Of a stretch of 64,000 nt of DNA, positions 55,067-64,000 are shown piece by piece. The position numbers were made by a program, and so were the translations under genes. Numbering within the stretch: position 1 is the stretch's first letter; each line of letters opens with the position of its first letter. This stretch comes from Tridacna crocea (Eukaryota > Mollusca > Bivalvia > Cardiida > Cardiidae), in contig OX031060.1 in the NCBI GenBank assembly GCA_943736015.1, positions 7,515,501 to 7,579,500 on the forward strand. Direction: 5' to 3'. The notes under the pieces are model-generated. The model had not been told where the DNA came from. It saw only the letters and a list, made by a program, of their open reading frames with translations, and did not search any database.

Positions 55067-55251
55067 ATCCCTGACAAAGAAGACTTTAGAAAACATTGTG
55101 GGAAAAGGAGAAAATGCTGGTAACCTTTTCCCACAATGTTATCTATCCTTCACAAAACAACTTTTAAATTTTCAGTCACTTTTATTTTTTCATCTACAAA
55201 ATGCTTTCCATTTTGACAACCCTAAAATGTTGTTGTTTGGTAATGAGTTAA
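55067..55251 (+). mobile_element. Palindromic TTAA MITE, loop deleted
   Basis: GCTGGTAACC is followed at once by TTTTCCCACAATG: 14 or so bases of the right arm are missing. TTAA at 55248-55251. Confidence 0.8.
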
Positions 55252-55474
55252 CTATAACCAGAAGACAAAATTTTTATAACTGGCCATAATTGAAAGATGT
55301 TGCAGACAACATAATAAATCTTCAAATTAGTAAAACTTGTATCAAAAAGGGTAGAAATTATTGTGTAAAACTAAGAAAATGCAGGTTACTTTTATTTTCT
55401 TCTTTTCTCACGTTTTCATAGCTTTTTTCTTTTAAAGTGACCTAAAATGCAGGAATGAATGGTAATTGTTAAAA
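55248..55474 (-). mobile_element. Palindromic TTAA MITE, degraded, sharing a TTAA
   Basis: It begins at the right TTAA of the preceding copy and has recognisable arms (GGTAGAAATTATTGTG, ATTTTCTTCTTTTC) and a worn right end. Confidence 0.6.
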
Positions 55475-55534
55475 ACTTCTCTTCACCGTTACAGAAAAAT
55501 CAGGCCTGTGGAGCGATACAGGCGCTCAAGCGCC

Positions 55535-55712
55535 TCTAGTTTATAGACTTGAGGTAGAATGCTTTTGGAAACATTTTGGGTATACGAGAAAGTGCTTGTA
55601 ATGGGTATTTACTCCATTGGTCACCATGTTTTCTTTCTTCAAAAGGCTACTGCACACTTTGAGCAAAAGTTCATTTCTTGTTTGCTAATCTTTTCAAGAC
55701 TAAATTTTTTTT
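55535..55712 (+). mobile_element. Palindromic TTAA MITE, old copy
   Basis: TTTGGAAACATTTTGGG, GAGAAAGTGCTTG and TTTTCAAGACTAAATTT follow in family order with many changes. Confidence 0.45.
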
Positions 55713-55881
55713 ATATAGATAGAGTGATAGATTGATATTTTACATGCACATCGTCTGGCTAGTCAGGTTTTTGTGTATATATTTTCACTTGATTACTTTT
55801 TGGTACATGTTCATTATATTTTTGCCACTACCTTTATGTTTACATGCTGTATCTTACTATATTTGCCTGTTCTTTAACCAA

Positions 55882-56107
55882 TTAACCCGTTACCAAATCA
55901 TCCCTGGTTTTCACGACCCTGAGATAGAAGGCTTTTGAAAACGTTGTTGGAAAAGGAGAAAATGCTGGTTACCAGTAATTTCTCCTTTTTCCAGTGTTTT
56001 CCGCCTTGCCTGAAAGAAAACTTTAATTTTTGAGTTGCCTTTATTTTGTTGTCTGCAAGTGTTTTCAATTTAGACCAGTCTAAAATTTTGTTGTTTAATA
56101 AATAGTT
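55882..56107 (+). mobile_element. Palindromic TTAA MITE, near full length
   Basis: TTAA at 55882-55885, then CCCGTTACCAAATCATCCC. Hairpin 55937-55998; right end TTGTTTAATAAATAGTTA is mutated. Confidence 0.8.
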
Positions 56108-56389
56108 ACTAGCAGACAAAAATTAAATTGTCCCAGATTTCAGCAGACAATTTCAAAAAACGGTCAAAAAAGTGGAAAAGGTACTGAAAGGATAAATATA
56201 AACATTTTTGGAAAGAGACACTATTTGGATTATATGAAGAAAGCATTGTGTTGCAATGTACCAGTGTATATCTGTAGATTCCTTTGACATAGTGTGCAAG
56301 TTGTTGGCTAAATACTTGTACTCATGTTTTCTTTTTAAAAATCATCATCAAGTATAAGATTTTGAGCTTTTTTTACTTTCATTTATTTG

Positions 56390-56505
56390 CAACTCAAAGC
56401 ATCAGCAGAGATGAAAATGCTTGTCGCAAGCATTTTTACCTTTGGACACAGTGTTTTCAAAAATATACCGAACAACTTTAAAAATCGGGCTAGTTGGCTA
56501 TGGAA
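56390..56505 (-). mobile_element. Palindromic TTAA MITE, old fragment
   Basis: GAGATGAAAATGCTTGTCGC..GCATTTTTACCTTTGG keeps the hairpin logic only. Confidence 0.4.
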
Positions 56506-56818
56506 GTTTTGATTCAAGGGCCATTTATTTCTCTATATACAAGTTGTATCGTCCCTAAATTTGTCTTAGAAGTATTCTCTGCATTAAACAAATTTAACAG
56601 TATGAGAATATACTCTAGCTGAAGTATTAAAATATACTTTCAATGTTCATCATACTACAAGGGCATACAATTAGAGAAAATATCAGAAAGATCTTTACAA
56701 GCTATTATTACTTTTTTTGATGTTTCGAAAATATAAGAAAAATATGAGATTTTTGTTTTGGTCCCTTGAAATATTATGCAATAAAAGCCACATTTTCTTT
56801 TTTATGCAGTTCAAAGTT

Positions 56819-57048
56819 CAAAACTCTTTACCACACGACAACATTTTAGACTGGTTCAAAATGAAAGCATTTGTAGACGACAATATAAAGGTGACTGAAA
56901 AATTGAAATTGGTTCTGGGAAGGGTAGAAAACACTGTGGGAAATGGAGAAAATGCTAGTTACCAGCATTTTATCCTTTTCCTACAGTGTTTTCAAAAGGC
57001 TTCTTTCTCAGGGGCGTCAAAAGTAGGGATTGTGTGGTAATGGGTTAA
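56819..57048 (-). mobile_element. Palindromic TTAA MITE, near full length
   Basis: Left end AACTCTTTACCACACGACA, hairpin 56926-56992, right end TGTGGTAATGGG and TTAA at 57045-57048. Confidence 0.85.
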
Positions 57049-57132
57049 ACTTCCTAGTCTTTTTGCGAGCCTTTTTGACAGGTCTTAATTGAGACAAAGC
57101 ACTGGGATAAGACTGTAACACTTAGTAGTATT

Positions 57133-57225
57133 CAATTGTTTTCTACTTTTGCCACAATATTTTCAAGCTGCTTCTCTCCAAGAGTAGTCAAAAGTCGTCA
57201 TTGTGTGCGAAAGGGTATTGACATG
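57133..57225 (-). mobile_element. Palindromic TTAA MITE, end fragment
   Basis: One arm TTTTCTACTTTTGCCACAAT and the short arm to TGTGTGCGAAAGGGT. Confidence 0.5.
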
Positions 57226-57894
57226 TCCTGCTTGAGATTGAGGTGTTTATTCACAAATATACTGTTTACTTGTTCCAACTACCATTACATAATATTTTTT
57301 TTGTTGTGGTACTCGATTCATGTTACTAGAAGATGATACTTCTTTCAAATTAAATTGAAAAAAAAAAAGAAACTTTGTTTCTGTTCTTCTTTTTGTTTAA
57401 CTGTTTCACCTTAAATAGTATTGAGTTTTGTTGACTATTTCACTCTGCACATGATGAGAAACTTTTGGTCACATCCAAATTGAACGCACCTTCAGACCAG
57501 GGGGAACGATTTCTTCATTTACTCAATCTAATTCTAAAATCGACTTCCATGAGTACTTGCAGTACTTTGATATGATCTTGGCATTCAATCTTTATGTAAA
57601 ATGATAATGAGACTTGACCGCGGCCATTACGTTTAGTGACGTAATATAACGTCATGTTTTGATGACGTCCTTGCACGTGCAGTCGAGTGACGTTTGCACT
57701 AATTGAAATGCGTGTCGGGTTTGAAAGTGACTGGTTGCGTATTTTAGAAATCTGTAAAAAGCTTGCATTTAGGTTTAAACATATTTATTTTACATCGATT
57801 GAGAAACAAGTTCTTACAACTTATACTAATCTCTCTCGATTCTGCTTCCTGGGAACTACACCAGTACTCGCGCCGAATGTGTGGGCCAATGAAA
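57226..57894. other. No gene; cluster of ACGTCA/TGACGT sites
   Basis: Between 57625 and 57700 TGACGTAA, AACGTCA, TGACGTC, CACGTG and TGACGT occur within 75 bases. No ORF or repeat assigned. Confidence 0.35.
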
Positions 57895-57985
57895 AATCCC
57901 AAAGCTGACACCCGCTTCCGGGAATCGAACTCAGGACCTTTTGGTTATGAGGCCGACGCTCTACCTCACGACCACGGACACCACC
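57895..57985 (-). repeat. tRNA-Met-like sequence, SINE head
   Basis: On the minus strand GGTAGAGCGTCGGCCTCATA and GGTCCTGAGTTCGATTCCCG resemble elongator tRNA-Met, with a CAT anticodon position. Acceptor and T stems do not pair, so a functional tRNA is unlikely. Confidence 0.55.
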
Positions 57986-57993
57986 TTGCATTA

Positions 57994-59024
57994 TACGAGG
58001 GCAATTCAAAACTAATGTAGACAAGCCATATTACCAAGCTGTTTCACGTGATATTTTCATGACTACTGGAAAATAACATAGTGTAGCTAAACGTTTTTTT
58101 ACAACTTAGGTCCAAAATATCTTGGACATTGGTTAGCTGTTTGTCTAGATACACGGTATTATGCTACATAACCATAGTGACCACGGCGAAAGTATATAAA
58201 TTACGTCGCCCGAAGCTATGAACATTATTTCGGAAGACTCACCCTACAGCTTTTCCGAATTCTCACCTGTGCACTCTAAACAACATCTGTACCTGAGGAT
58301 CCATTCCTGGAAAATGTTTTTGTGCCAATTCTTTTCGATCCCAGCTAATTTGATAATGGTTTTATTCTTCTGGTTTCATTCTTCAACTCCTTTGTTTCGT
58401 TCATCACATTACTGACCCTACTGATAAGTTTCCTATTAATTTTTCGATTTCTTTTATGGCCTATGTCATCCTCTACAGATGTCCTTCCTTCTGAAAATGT
58501 CAATGCCATTTGTAGACTAAGGCTCGGCACACCTTTAGCTTAAGGTCTGTTTTTTCCAACATCTATCTCTCTAGTCTCAGCCGGTATTTTTCGAGTGTAA
58601 CACAGGACTTTATCAACAGACGTGCTCCGTGGCTTTGGACAAAATCTGTTTTTTTTTTTCTTGGCCAATAAACACTTTCAAATAACCCTTGCGAATTTGA
58701 AGTTGAAATTCAACACGAACAACGATGTAAGATCATGTTAAATATGTATGGAGTTTTACAGCGTTTTGGCACTGCATATTAGTAGATATCAGCTCAGTCA
58801 TGCGATATAAAAATCGGATGTCAAAATTCTGTGGTTTGCGCCGTGTATCAAAACTTCCGTGGCTATAACAACAATAGTTTTGAGTAAAATGTACGGATAT
58901 GATAACCATGTTATCTAATAACCGGAAATAAGTTGCAACTCATCTCTACCATGTTTAATAAATGTACATCAAGCCTAGGTGATAATATCAGAGGTGTCTA
59001 TAAATTTTTTGAATGGCCCTTGTA
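57994..59024. mobile_element. mariner-like TIR element, non-coding
   Basis: TA (57994) then CGAGGGCAATTCAAAA; the right end is TTTTTTGAATGGCCCTTG then TA (59023). The ends invert over about 25 bp and fit mariner ends as I know them. The 1.03-kb interior has no transposase-like frame. Confidence 0.65.
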
Positions 59025-59639
59025 TATTGAATGACCTCGTAAAATGCATTTAAATATTCATGTTCCAGTACATCTAATACCGTCTACCTACTAAAAATGT
59101 GTGTCTTGTTTGTATGAATCAACAGTTTCTTAAACCAGAGGAAGTCTTAAATCAATCACTTATTTAATCGTACATGTGAGAACAAATTCTTTATGGAGAG
59201 ATTTTTTGTGTGTGTTTTTTATGATATATTTTATATTTCTATGCTATATTATAATGAATAGGTCAGCACGAAATGAATCATGAAGTAACAGACATTCGCA
59301 TCTGTTAAACGCATTTTCATTTGGTGCTTAAAGTTGTAATTGGTTTTTTTCACCATTAAATCGTCAGGAAAATTGCAAGGCTACCAATCGATCATCGTGC
59401 AATCGGCGTGAGGTTGCCGAAGGATGACCGTTAAATTTCATTGTGATTTTCCAGGCTTTACACGGGTACTTACGACAACCCTCGGGATCATGCAGTGCTA
59501 CCTATGACGGACGGGTCTACAAGTTATTGGCTGGCCATTCAAAAGAATTTTCCTTTTTGCACAGTTAAACGCAATGAAAGAGGCCACGGCGCCAGTGAAT
59601 CCGCACTAGAATTGTATGTCTCTGAACGGAAAGAGGGAT
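59025..59639. other. No gene seen
   Basis: Unassigned sequence. Confidence 0.3.
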
Positions 59640-60245
59640 AATGGCATGGTGTCTTAGCTTATCGCAGTTAAATTGTAAACAATAAATATTATCAGGTCCA
59701 TTGATCCTAAAGTGCTCTTTTGACTATTTAAAGTCATCTTTCAAAAGATAAAATTTAATGAGTCTCAGATTTGCTGGTTCTAGAGTGCACACAAGGTTTT
59801 TCTAAGATTTGTCTTAGTTACCTACTTTTTGATCTAAAGTGACGCAATTTCGAAATCATCTTAGATCAAGATAAATATTCTCTCAAACATTCTGATCAAT
59901 TTTGCCGAAGATTTGTCCACTTGATCTAGAGTTTAACCTGACGTTACCAAATTTCGACTCCGCCTTGACATCATGAAGATAAACATTCTCAACACGTTTC
60001 ATGAGTGTTAAATAGACAGTGTGGCATCCTGAGTGCACACACAGTACTTTTTGACGTAATGTGACCCTAATTATGGCCTCTAGAGTGCACACAATACAAA
60101 CATTTTTAATGAGTTTAATGATTATTTGACTAAAAAATGTTGACTACATGGTGCAGACTACGTAACTGCTGATGCCTGGACGACGGACAATTCATGGTGG
60201 ACACAGCTCGATCACAAAAGCTCTAAATGAGGGTGGCGAGAAAAA
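59640..60245 (+). mobile_element. Interspersed repeat, AGAGTGCACACA type
   Basis: Three diverged units contain CTAGAGTGCACACA or GAGTGCACACACAG and GATAAACATTCTCA. The end has GCCTGGACGACGGACAATTC, CGATCACAAAAGCTC, similar in layout but not sequence to the AACAAGAGG repeats. A relative lies at 16150-16450. Confidence 0.55.
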
Positions 60246-61530
60246 GCAGAAAGCAATAAATTATTTACCGTATTCAAGAATATCATAGGCTCGTGGACCT
60301 GCCCAGGTAAATACCAGTATGAATGTAACCTGTCTGCTACTTAGCTCGGTATAGGACTTGTATGTTTTGATATCAATAGAATAATGCCAATGTTGACGTC
60401 CAACCTACAATGGAAAATTCAAATTTGTCAAATAAAATTCAATTTTTAGAAAGCATAAGGGCGTCCTCGTTTAAGTTCAGCTCACTTCAAAAATCACCTT
60501 GCTATTTCAGACTGAATTTTGCTACACACTAGTATAGTTTAAGCCATTGCTATCTTACATCGTTCTTCTGAAGTTCATTGCACTGTTAGTTTAATATATG
60601 GTTTCATTACAACTTTATATATAATAAACACACGTCTATATGGAACCAATTAATCCATCAAAATATTCAACGGAATTGTCCATGTATTGATTATAGGAAG
60701 TATTAAATAATATCATTTAAAACAATGTACTAAACTGTAACTCCTGTGTACGAAACCATTCAAATCATGTATTGAACCAACTGGTCTTATAAGAATATAT
60801 AAATATGATATGGATTCATCAATATATTGAACCAGACTGTCTTTATATTAATGCAGTTGTCCTTATATTGAATCAAAGAAGGGTGGTATGGTTTGGATTC
60901 ATCAATATATTATACCAACTTTGTTTATACTTATGCATTTTTCCTTATATTGAACAAATGTAAACAACTTCGCAAAACCTACTCCGCGAAAACAACTTCG
61001 CTTTTAGTGCTTTATGGTTTAAAGTAGAGAGACAAACAAGACTCTATATCAGGTGATTTTTGTTCAGTGAAGGAACTTATTTGCCTAGCATTTAGTCCAA
61101 CTTTCTCCAGAATTCTAACTTTGCTTTCGTTAGATCCATTTTAGAGAATGCAAACACAGAAAATCTGCGAAGGTACAAAGCGAAGACGATTCAACTCTCA
61201 GTTTTGATAAAGTAATGAAAGACAGGCGCCCGCAAACAGCAGCCTTAGTTTATCGGCTCTAGAACCAAAGTTTAAGGATCAGAAAAGCGCTGAGGCAGCG
61301 CTTAAATCAATAATTATTGACTTAAATTATTAATTAAAGACTGACGTGAATGATTCTGCACCACTTTTATCATTATTTCAGTCATGTCACAGCTTACTTA
61401 TTCGAAATGTCCTTAGTTTCGCCAGTTATCAATTACATGAAAACACGGAGTTTAATCGAATCGCGTCAATACTTAACTACATCAACGGCTGGAACTGGGA
61501 CTGACTTAAGTTATTTTTGCAGACAGTATA
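60246..61530. other. No gene; degenerate 83-bp tandem segment
   Basis: GGATTCATCAATATATT recurs at 60812 and 60895 with similar flanks (TTATATT..TGCA.TT.TCCTTATATTGAA). The rest is unassigned. Confidence 0.35.
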
Positions 61531-61536
61531 TTTTAT

Positions 61537-61567
61537 GATCAGACTGCACATTCTGTGCAGTCCGATC
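61537..61567. repeat. GATCAGACTGCACA palindrome
   Basis: GATCAGACTGCACA and TGTGCAGTCCGATC around a TTC loop, one mismatch. Confidence 0.7.
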
Positions 61568-61735
61568 TTGGACCTCCATTATTCGCTACTTAATAACACA
61601 TTCTGATAATAGCAATATTGAAATAAAAATATTTTGCATGTTTTTTTTTTAACGAAAAAGGCATTTCAATTTATCTAGCTCTCTAAGATTTAAGGGGAAA
61701 AAATTTTACGTCAAAATTTTCGATCAAGCGCGTTT

Positions 61736-63546
61736 TTAGCTCACCTGAGCACAAAGTGCTCAAGGTGAGCTATTGTGATCGGTCAATGTCAGTCGTCCGT
61801 CCGTTCGTTCACAATTACAAAAAAATCTTCTCCTCCTAAACTAACAATCAGATTTCACCAAACTTCACAGAAATGATCCCTAGGTGATGTACTTTCAGAA
61901 CAGTTCAAAGATTTTAATTCCATGAAGAACTCTAGTTGCCATGGCAACCGAGAGAAAAAACTTTAAAAATCTTCTTGTCCCAAACCGTAAGGGCAAGAGC
62001 TTTCATATTATGCATGTAGCATTATCAAGTGGCCCTCTACCAAAATACTTCAAATTATAGCCCTAATGTTGAAAATGGTCCTGTAAGTATTTAAAAAGTC
62101 TTCTTGTCCCAAACCGTAAGGGCTAGAGCTCTCATATTTAGCTAGAGCTCAAATACGTCAAATTATTATATACCTAGCAGTGAAATCCTGGAATTTCCCA
62201 GTGTAATAAATTTTGATATCATCACTAGTGACGTTATCAACTTTCACTTTCACTTCCTGCCGTAATTTGGGAGCTACTTTCTTTTTTTCAACTACATCTT
62301 TTTCGACTTTCAAACGCAAAATTACAAATAATCATGTTAATAAGGCATATAATAAATAAAATAACCAACTGGTTATTTTTGATATGAAAAATATCTCACT
62401 CGGACGCGTCGTAAGGCGTTAAAAAAACTCGTGCTGCGCACTCGTTTTTTCAACGCCTAACAACGCATCATCGTGAGATATTTTCATATCAAAAACAACC
62501 AGTTGATTATCCTCTATTTATGGCCCTGGTGTGAAAATTAGCCCCATGATGTGGATCTTGGATTTCACATAGAGATAAGGAAGGAAATCTTTAAAAATCT
62601 TCTTATCCCAAATGGTAATGGCCAGAACTTTCATATTTGGCATGTAGCCTTATCTAGTGGCACTCTACCAAAATACTTCAAATTATGGCCCTGATGTAAA
62701 AAATTGGCCCTATGTTGAGGGTCTCGGATTTCACAGAGATAAAGATGGAAATCTTTAAAAATATCTTTGTCCCAAACGGTAATGGCCATAGCTTTCATAT
62801 GTGGCATGTAGCATCATCTAGTGGCCCTCTACCAAAATACTTCAAATTATGGCCCTAGTGTTAGAAAATCTTCTTGTCCCAAACTGTAAGGGCTAGAGCT
62901 TTCATATTTGGCATGTAGCAGCATCTAGTGGCCCTCTACCAAAATACTTCAAATTATGGCCCTGGTGTAAAAGTTAGCCCTATGTTGTTGGTCTCAGATT
63001 TCATATAGAAATAAAGAGGGAAATCTTTAAAAGGCTTCTTGTGAGCACTCTAGAGACTACATTTATTGCTAAGCTGAATTGAAAATTGGTTGGAATATTT
63101 GTCTCAATAAAATCTCAGATGAGTTTGCATGTAGTGCAAGAACATAACTTTGTAATCTCAAATCAGAACTTCAAAGTTGGTATGCATGTTTGTTGCAATA
63201 TTACACAGTATCATGTGCAAGAACAATAACTCTACCTAGCACGGATTTGAGTAATTCCACTTTGATCTTCATTTTTACAGTACTTTTTGCTTGTACAGAG
63301 TGGAATTTTGAAGTCTCAAGTCAAACTGACTTTAGACTTGGTAGACACGTTTGTTGCATTGCCCGCACTTTGCAAATTTTATACCTCCTTGACAACTGGC
63401 GGTGGGATTGCATATCTTGCAACAATTTGCCGCTCTTGTTTCATTATCATTTGCCCATGAACCTCAATATTTGGTCATTTTCTTCATTGTAGATCTTTCC
63501 AGCTTAGTACTCAGGTGAGCGATATAGGACCATCATGGTCCTCTTG
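61736..63546 (-). mobile_element. AACAAGAGG interspersed repeat, full length, minus strand
   Basis: On the plus strand it opens with the hairpin CTGAGCACAAAGTGCTCAAGG (written here as its conserved parts GAGCAC..GTGCTC), then GTCCGTCCGTTCG, CTAGTTGCCATGGCAACCG (61932-61950) and units with CAAACCGTAAGGGC and GGCATGTAGC. It ends GAGCGATATAGGACCATCAT then CCTCTTGTTTT. About six units differ from those at 22766. A palindromic insertion sits at 62361-62510. Confidence 0.8.
62361..62510. mobile_element. Palindromic insertion, 150 bp
   Basis: Arms ATAACCAACTGGTT..GATATGAAAAATATCTCAC and the inverse, with an inner CTCGTGCTGCGCACTCG hairpin. Weaker pairing (ATAAATA/ATTTAT) continues outside, so the inserted unit may be longer. 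Confidence 0.75.
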
Positions 63547-63589
63547 TTTTCCGATGTTGGCAATACAATCGACCTTGTTAACGATATAA

Positions 63590-64000
63590 TGACAAAATGG
63601 ATCAGTATAAAGGTAGTCTTACGAACGATGTCCGTAACAAAGAAACAAATGAATAAATGCATGGCAGAAATATGGATCGGAGCGGGATTCGAACTCCGAA
63701 CTCCCGGACGCAAAGCCAATACCCTAACCACTGAGCCAAAGAGATATCTCCCTGACGCAGTAGCCAGGTATTGTATTTAAATCGGGAGTATGCCATGCAG
63801 GAAGGAGTGGTCTCCCATAACACACCCCCTCTTAAAGTCATCATTTTATTGATGACTCAAAGCCTTATTAGGCAGGAAGTCCGATTTTTGGACAACAAAT
63901 GGGATTAATGGCTCAATGGCCGATCCCGGACGAGCCCCCATCTTACGAACGAAGTCCGTAACAAAGAAACAAATGAATAAATGCATGGCAGAAATAAGGA
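63590..64000 (-). mobile_element. tRNA-derived SINE with direct repeats, reaches right edge
   Basis: On the minus strand TGGCTCAGTGGTTAGGGTAT and GGAGTTCGAATCCCGCTCC are A- and B-box regions of a tRNA-like head (63683-63742). A segment of about 60 bp starting TCTTACGAACGA occurs at 63617 and again at 63951, period 334, the second running off the window. Either a tandem SINE pair or a longer repeated unit. Confidence 0.6.

Noticed and set aside
57895..57985. Elongator tRNA-Met gene
   Set aside because: T-stem and acceptor stem have multiple mismatches.
63190..63492. 100-codon frame near right end
   Set aside because: It lies inside the minus-strand AACAAGAGG repeat and has no homologous frame in other copies.

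Overview
The window looks like TE-rich, A+T-rich nuclear DNA from a bivalve mollusc. The evidence is the repeat content. It includes interspersed repeats that open with AACAAGAGG and end in a GCTCA..CTGAG / CTCAGGTGAGC hairpin, palindromic repeats of the CGTAAAGTGTCGTCTCGG and GATCAGACTGCACA types, tRNA-derived SINEs, and mariner and Harbinger relics. From memory, these repeats are common in heterodont clams and mussels. The species cannot be fixed from sequence alone. There is no prokaryotic or viral gene organisation.

Host-type coding sequence is sparse. A 245-residue basic, low-complexity ORF (1-756) is open to the left edge. A 248-residue single-exon basic protein (7826-8572) has a stop codon that lies inside a MITE target site. 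A decayed SAP-SWIM-YqaJ gene (17029-19420) keeps an intron that splits its SWIM zinc motif and holds two MITEs. Three phase-compatible exons (49697-49770, 52713-52935, 54129-54227) form the 3' end of a gene with an OB-fold-like segment; its middle exon carries an apparent frameshift and its introns are full of MITEs.

Layout: 1-5.2 kb is a MITE cluster with a Harbinger relic and a SINE; 5.9-6.4 kb is a palindrome array; 7.8-10.2 kb is the single-exon gene followed by three repeat families; 11.7-13.0 kb is a long interspersed repeat; 14.3 kb holds an intact hammerhead ribozyme core; 17.0-19.4 kb is the SWIM/YqaJ relic; 21.1-24.7 kb is an element with long minisatellite-like inverted repeats and other elements nested inside; 26.9-29.0 kb is a repeat with 166-bp internal tandem units; 29.3-30.1 kb is a mariner relic.

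The most structured part is 31.9-43.4 kb. Two head-to-tail copies of a roughly 3.3-kb element lie here, bounded by inverted repeats that contain arrays of 21-bp units. A long-TIR, TA-flanked element was already inside the left inverted repeat before the duplication. A LINE of about 4.9 kb (ORF1 and an endonuclease/reverse transcriptase ORF2) then inserted into the first copy only, so the second copy preserves the empty site. In the LINE, ORF1 and ORF2 share one frame, are separated by a single TAA, and ORF2 has no ATG ahead of its endonuclease domain.

From 44 to 64 kb there is a second mariner relic, second copies of two MITE families, the OB-fold gene, the densest patch of palindromic TTAA MITEs (47.8-57.2 kb), a TA-flanked mariner-like element (58-59 kb), a long minus-strand interspersed repeat (61.7-63.5 kb) and a tRNA-derived SINE at the right edge. 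About 30 copies or fragments of the palindromic TTAA MITE occur in the window. Nothing suggests an operon; the genes do not appear to work together, and the window is mainly a record of nested transposition.
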